Shown piece by piece: positions 5,909-8,385 of a stretch of 8,385 nt of DNA. The DNA is taken from positions 1,396-9,780 of the forward strand of contig NVTJ01000098.1 in assembly GCA_002401545.1 (NCBI GenBank). Reading direction: 5' to 3'. The notes below the pieces were generated by a model that worked only from the letters and a program-made list of their open reading frames with translations, did not search any database and was not told the origin of the DNA. Source of the DNA: Alphaproteobacteria bacterium. Lineage in GTDB: Bacteria > Pseudomonadota > Alphaproteobacteria > Sphingomonadales > Emcibacteraceae. Position 1 is the first letter of the stretch. Every line of letters starts with the position of its first letter. Both the position numbers and the translations under genes were made by a program.

Positions 5909-7542
5909 GCCTGTTCAAAAACTGCACAGCAGCGATAGAGGCCGCAGGCATATATGCCGATGCCGCAAAGGCAAGCCTGCAACAACATCTGATGAAAGAC
6001 GGCAGGCTTGACCGCGCGGCCATGGAAAAACATCAATATGCCTGTCACGGCTTTTCCTGGTTGTCTACTTACGTTCAAGCCCTGCGTCAGACCTTGAACT
6101 GGGCCACGGCACTGGATAAAGAAGGCAAATTTACCGAACTGGAAGAATTGATCGTCCGCATTGGCTTTGGCGAATATCTGTCACAGATGATCGGCGGCAT
6201 ATCCATGTCACAGGGCGAGATCATTCGCGCAAATGACATGTGGCTGGGGGATGCAGAAATTGCGGCCTTGAACACGCCGGAAGTCGCCGAACTGATCACA
6301 AGCGGCAACAGGCCGGAAAACCGGAAGAAGCTTAGCCGTCTTATCGAGCATAGTGTTGATACGGGTGCCTTTGGCAATCCGGGGCTGGATGAAACTTTCA
6401 CCATGATCCGGGATCAGTTCCGCCGCTTTGCCGATGAAGAAGTGATCCCCCATGCCCACGCATGGCATCTCAAAGACGACTATATCCCCATGGAAATCAT
6501 TGACAAGATGAGCGAAATGGGCGTATTCGGCCTGACCATCCCCGAAGAATACGGCGGCTCGGAACTGGGTAAAACCAGCATGTGTATCGTATCCGAGGAG
6601 CTGTCCCGTGGCTATATCGGTGTCGGTTCGCTTGGCACCCGGTCCGAAATTGCCGCTGAACTGATCATGGGCGGTGGCACGAAAGCGCAGAAACAAAAGT
6701 GGTTGCCAAAGATTGCCGCCGGTAAAACCCTGCCCACTGCCGTCTTTACCGAACCAAATGTTGGTTCAGACATGGGATCTTTAAAAACCCGCGCAGTACG
6801 GGACGGCGATAATTACCGTATCACCGGCAACAAGACATGGATTACCCATGCGGCCCGCGCCGATGTAATGACTTTGCTGGCCCGTACCAACTCAGGAGAG
6901 GCGGGTTATAAAGGCCTCAGCATGTTCCTCGCCGAAAAACAGCGCGGCACTGACAACAACCCCTTCCCGACGGAGGGCATGACCGGCGGCGAGATTGAAG
7001 TGCTTGGCTACCGGGGCATGAAGGAATTCGAACTTGCTTTTGATGGCTTTGAGGTCAAGGCGGAAAACCTGCTGGGCGGCGAAGAAGGCAACGGCTTTAA
7101 ACAATTGATGACCACGTTTGAGAGCGCCCGCATTCAAACAGCGGCCCGGGCGCTCGGCGTTGCCCAAAACGCGCTGGAACTGGGCCTGCGCTATGCCACA
7201 GAGCGCATTCAGTTTGGCAAGGCGATTTTTGAATTTCCCCGGGTGCATGGCAAAATTGCTCTGGCGGCCGTGGAAATCATGATGACCCGCCAACTGACCT
7301 ATTTCGCGGCCCGTCAGAAGGACGAAGGCAAACGTTGTGACCTGGAAGCGGGCATGGCCAAACTGCTGGCGGCGCGTGTGGCCTGGAGCACGGCCGACAA
7401 TGCCCTGCAAATTCACGGCGGCAATGGTTATGCCCTGGAATATCAGATCAGCCGGGTTTTATGCGATGCCAGAATCCTGAATATTTTCGAAGGAGCCGCA
7501 GAAATACAGGCAGATGTCATTGCCAGACGATTATTATCGTAG
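5905..7542 (+). CDS. mcd: (2S)-methylsuccinyl-CoA dehydrogenase
   Basis: FAD-dependent acyl-CoA dehydrogenase of 545 residues that oxidises (2S)-methylsuccinyl-CoA to mesaconyl-CoA, passing electrons to electron-transfer flavoprotein. About 150 N-terminal residues precede the canonical fold; this extra helical region is typical of Mcd and makes it longer than ordinary acyl-CoA dehydrogenases (about 380-400). The standard domain then runs from about FTMIRDQFRRFADEEVIPHAHAW. The first family signature is AVFTEPNVGSDMGSLKT, with T282-E283 and G287-S288-D289. The second is LQIHGGNGYALEYQISRVLCDARILNIFEGAAEIQ. E529 in IFEG occupies the catalytic-base position of medium-chain enzymes. The ATG at 5905 is chosen because it overlaps the ccr stop (ATGA), implying translational coupling; a TTG eight codons upstream is less likely. 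A strong terminator follows. A generic acyl-CoA dehydrogenase is possible by fold, but length and neighbours support Mcd. Confidence 0.94.
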   Translation: MSLFKNCTAAIEAAGIYADAAKASLQQHLMKDGRLDRAAMEKHQYACHGFSWLSTYVQALRQTLNWATALDKEGKFTELEELIVRIGFGEYLSQMIGGISMSQGEIIRANDMWLGDAEIAALNTPEVAELITSGNRPENRKKLSRLIEHSVDTGAFGNPGLDETFTMIRDQFRRFADEEVIPHAHAWHLKDDYIPMEIIDKMSEMGVFGLTIPEEYGGSELGKTSMCIVSEELSRGYIGVGSLGTRSEIAAELIMGGGTKAQKQKWLPKIAAGKTLPTAVFTEPNVGSDMGSLKTRAVRDGDNYRITGNKTWITHAARADVMTLLARTNSGEAGYKGLSMFLAEKQRGTDNNPFPTEGMTGGEIEVLGYRGMKEFELAFDGFEVKAENLLGGEEGNGFKQLMTTFESARIQTAARALGVAQNALELGLRYATERIQFGKAIFEFPRVHGKIALAAVEIMMTRQLTYFAARQKDEGKRCDLEAGMAKLLAARVAWSTADNALQIHGGNGYALEYQISRVLCDARILNIFEGAAEIQADVIARRLLS

Positions 7543-7618
7543 TTTTTAACAAAGAAACAAAATAATATTTGGCAAAACATCTTTTTTAGTCTAAATAAGA
7601 GAAATACGAATTATCCCC

Positions 7619-7638
7619 GTCAGAATTTATATTCTGAC
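7619..7638 (+). other. 8-bp perfect hairpin in the mcd 3' region
   Basis: GTCAGAAT-TTAT-ATTCTGAC is a perfect 8-bp stem with a 4-nt loop, about 75 nt after the mcd stop and 10 nt before the main terminator. No U-tract follows (AATATAACT), so it is not itself an intrinsic terminator. It may stabilise the mRNA end or be a protein site. Confidence 0.5.
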
Positions 7639-7647
7639 AATATAACT

Positions 7648-7684
7648 GGCCGCCGGAGCTAACCCTCCGTGCGGCCATTTTTTT
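7648..7684 (+). terminator. intrinsic terminator of the ccr-mcd operon
   Basis: GGCCGC (7648-7653) pairs with GCGGCC (7671-7676), and CGGAG (7654-7658) with CTCCG (7665-7669). This gives an 11-bp stem with one bulged T and a 6-nt loop. After a single A it is followed by seven T residues (7678-7684), the classic Rho-independent arrangement for plus-strand transcripts. The minus strand lacks a U-tract here, so it does not obviously serve the converging LysR gene. Confidence 0.88.
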
Positions 7685-7692
7685 ATTTTGCC

Positions 7693-8385
7693 TCAACCTA
7701 TAGCTGTATCATTGGAATCTTTCGCGGTTTGTTCCACAAGCCATTTCCTGAATGCGATGGTCGGCGCGTAGGACGTGCGATGTGTGGGGGTGATCAGGTA
7801 ATAGCCAGCGGAACTGTTGACCGCTATGTCCAGAAGAATGACAAGCTCACCTCTTTCAAGCTCGGACTGAATCAGGAACCGGGGCAGCAGCGCCGCGCCC
7901 AGTCCGGCTATGGCCGCCTGTGTCACCAAAGCGAACTGTTCAAAGGTCATCCCCCTGCCCGCTGACGGTTCCACGTCATTCTGCTCAAACCAATCCGCCC
8001 AGGCCCGGGGTCTGGTTTCCAGATTGAGCAAGGGCAGTGTGGCCATATCCACCGGACTTTTCGGCATTATTTTCGCCACAAGGGACGGGGCGGCTACCGG
8101 AATGGCTTCCTCCCTCATCAGGAAAACACTATCTGTGCCCGGCCAGTCGGGCAGGCCAAAATGGATAGCTGCGTGAAGATTCTCCACCCCGAAATCAAAA
8201 GGCGATAACTTGCTGGTGAAATTGACGGTAATCTGCGGATTACGTTTCAGGAAATCGGCAAATCGCGGCATGAGCCAGCGCATTCCAAACGTGGGTAATA
8301 TGGCAAGATTAAGAATCCCCCCCGGCTGATTTCTCATGGCATTGAGCGACGCATTGCGGACCAGTTTCAAAGCGACTCCAATTTC
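7693..8385 (-). CDS. LysR-family transcriptional regulator, effector domain (5' end outside window)
   Basis: The visible 230 codons run in frame to the window edge (EIGVALKLVRN at the left end of the protein), so the gene starts beyond 8385 and about 70 or more residues carrying the winged helix-turn-helix are missing. What remains is the end of the linker helix and the periplasmic-binding-protein-like effector domain. It begins GGILNLAILPTFGMRWLMPRFADFLKRNPQITVNF and continues through HAAIHFGLPDWPGTDSVFLMREEAIPVAAPSLV. Near the end is FEQFALVTQAAIAGLGAALLPRFLIQSELERGELV. The wording of these blocks is closest to the GcvA-like group. The effector and targets cannot be read from this. It converges on mcd, so it is not arranged as the divergently transcribed regulator of that operon, although distant control is possible. 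A TTG at 8368-8370 is not the real start. Confidence 0.9.
   Translation of the reverse strand, partial: EIGVALKLVRNASLNAMRNQPGGILNLAILPTFGMRWLMPRFADFLKRNPQITVNFTSKLSPFDFGVENLHAAIHFGLPDWPGTDSVFLMREEAIPVAAPSLVAKIMPKSPVDMATLPLLNLETRPRAWADWFEQNDVEPSAGRGMTFEQFALVTQAAIAGLGAALLPRFLIQSELERGELVILLDIAVNSSAGYYLITPTHRTSYAPTIAFRKWLVEQTAKDSNDTAIG

Noticed and set aside
6892..7416. Minus-strand open frame antisense to mcd (174 codons)
   Set aside because: It lies wholly within the conserved acyl-CoA dehydrogenase domain, with no start signal and no recognisable motif.
7669..7965. Plus-strand open frame after the mcd terminator
   Set aside because: Its start is inside the terminator stem and it overlaps the LysR effector domain in antisense; a shadow frame.

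Overview
The window looks like part of an alphaproteobacterial chromosome. It carries a queuosine-modifying GluQ-type synthetase and a cluster encoding three enzymes specific to the ethylmalonyl-CoA pathway (Ccr, Ecm, Mcd), both typical of Alphaproteobacteria. It also encodes a PEP-CTERM/exosortase-type exported protein, which suggests an envelope- or exopolysaccharide-producing, probably aquatic, lineage. Genes are moderately GC-rich and the regulatory gaps are clearly AT-rich. I cannot name a genus from this sequence alone.

Layout, left to right. (1) 19-636 (+): small secreted PEP-CTERM protein, closed by a UUCG-capped hairpin at 661-680. (2) 731-1579 (+): gluQ, which glutamylates queuosine in tRNA-Asp. 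(3) 1579-1892: about 310 bp of non-coding sequence that is an end-to-end nested inverted repeat, with a perfect 33-bp outer arm, several inner arms and local side hairpins, flanked by TA. It resembles a MITE or a large structured RNA and is the main unexplained object here. (4) 1904-2419 (-): secreted NTF2/SnoaL-like protein of unknown role. (5) 2473-4464 (-): ethylmalonyl-CoA mutase. (6) 4465-4597: divergent AT-rich control region with a 15-bp perfect palindrome and a duplicated 12-bp box containing TATAAT. (7) 4598-5908 (+) ccr and 5905-7542 (+) mcd, overlapping by ATGA. (8) 7619-7684: a hairpin, then a strong intrinsic terminator. (9) 7693-8385 (-): effector domain of a LysR-type regulator whose DNA-binding half lies beyond the window.

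How the genes work together: Ccr reductively carboxylates crotonyl-CoA to ethylmalonyl-CoA, Ecm rearranges that (after epimerisation) to methylsuccinyl-CoA using B12, and Mcd oxidises methylsuccinyl-CoA to mesaconyl-CoA. These reactions let a bacterium without isocitrate lyase assimilate acetyl-CoA and connect to the polyhydroxybutyrate cycle through acetoacetyl-/crotonyl-CoA. The first and third steps are translationally coupled, while the middle step is read divergently from the same short control region. The remaining pathway genes (epimerase, mesaconyl-CoA hydratase, malyl-CoA lyase) are not in this window.
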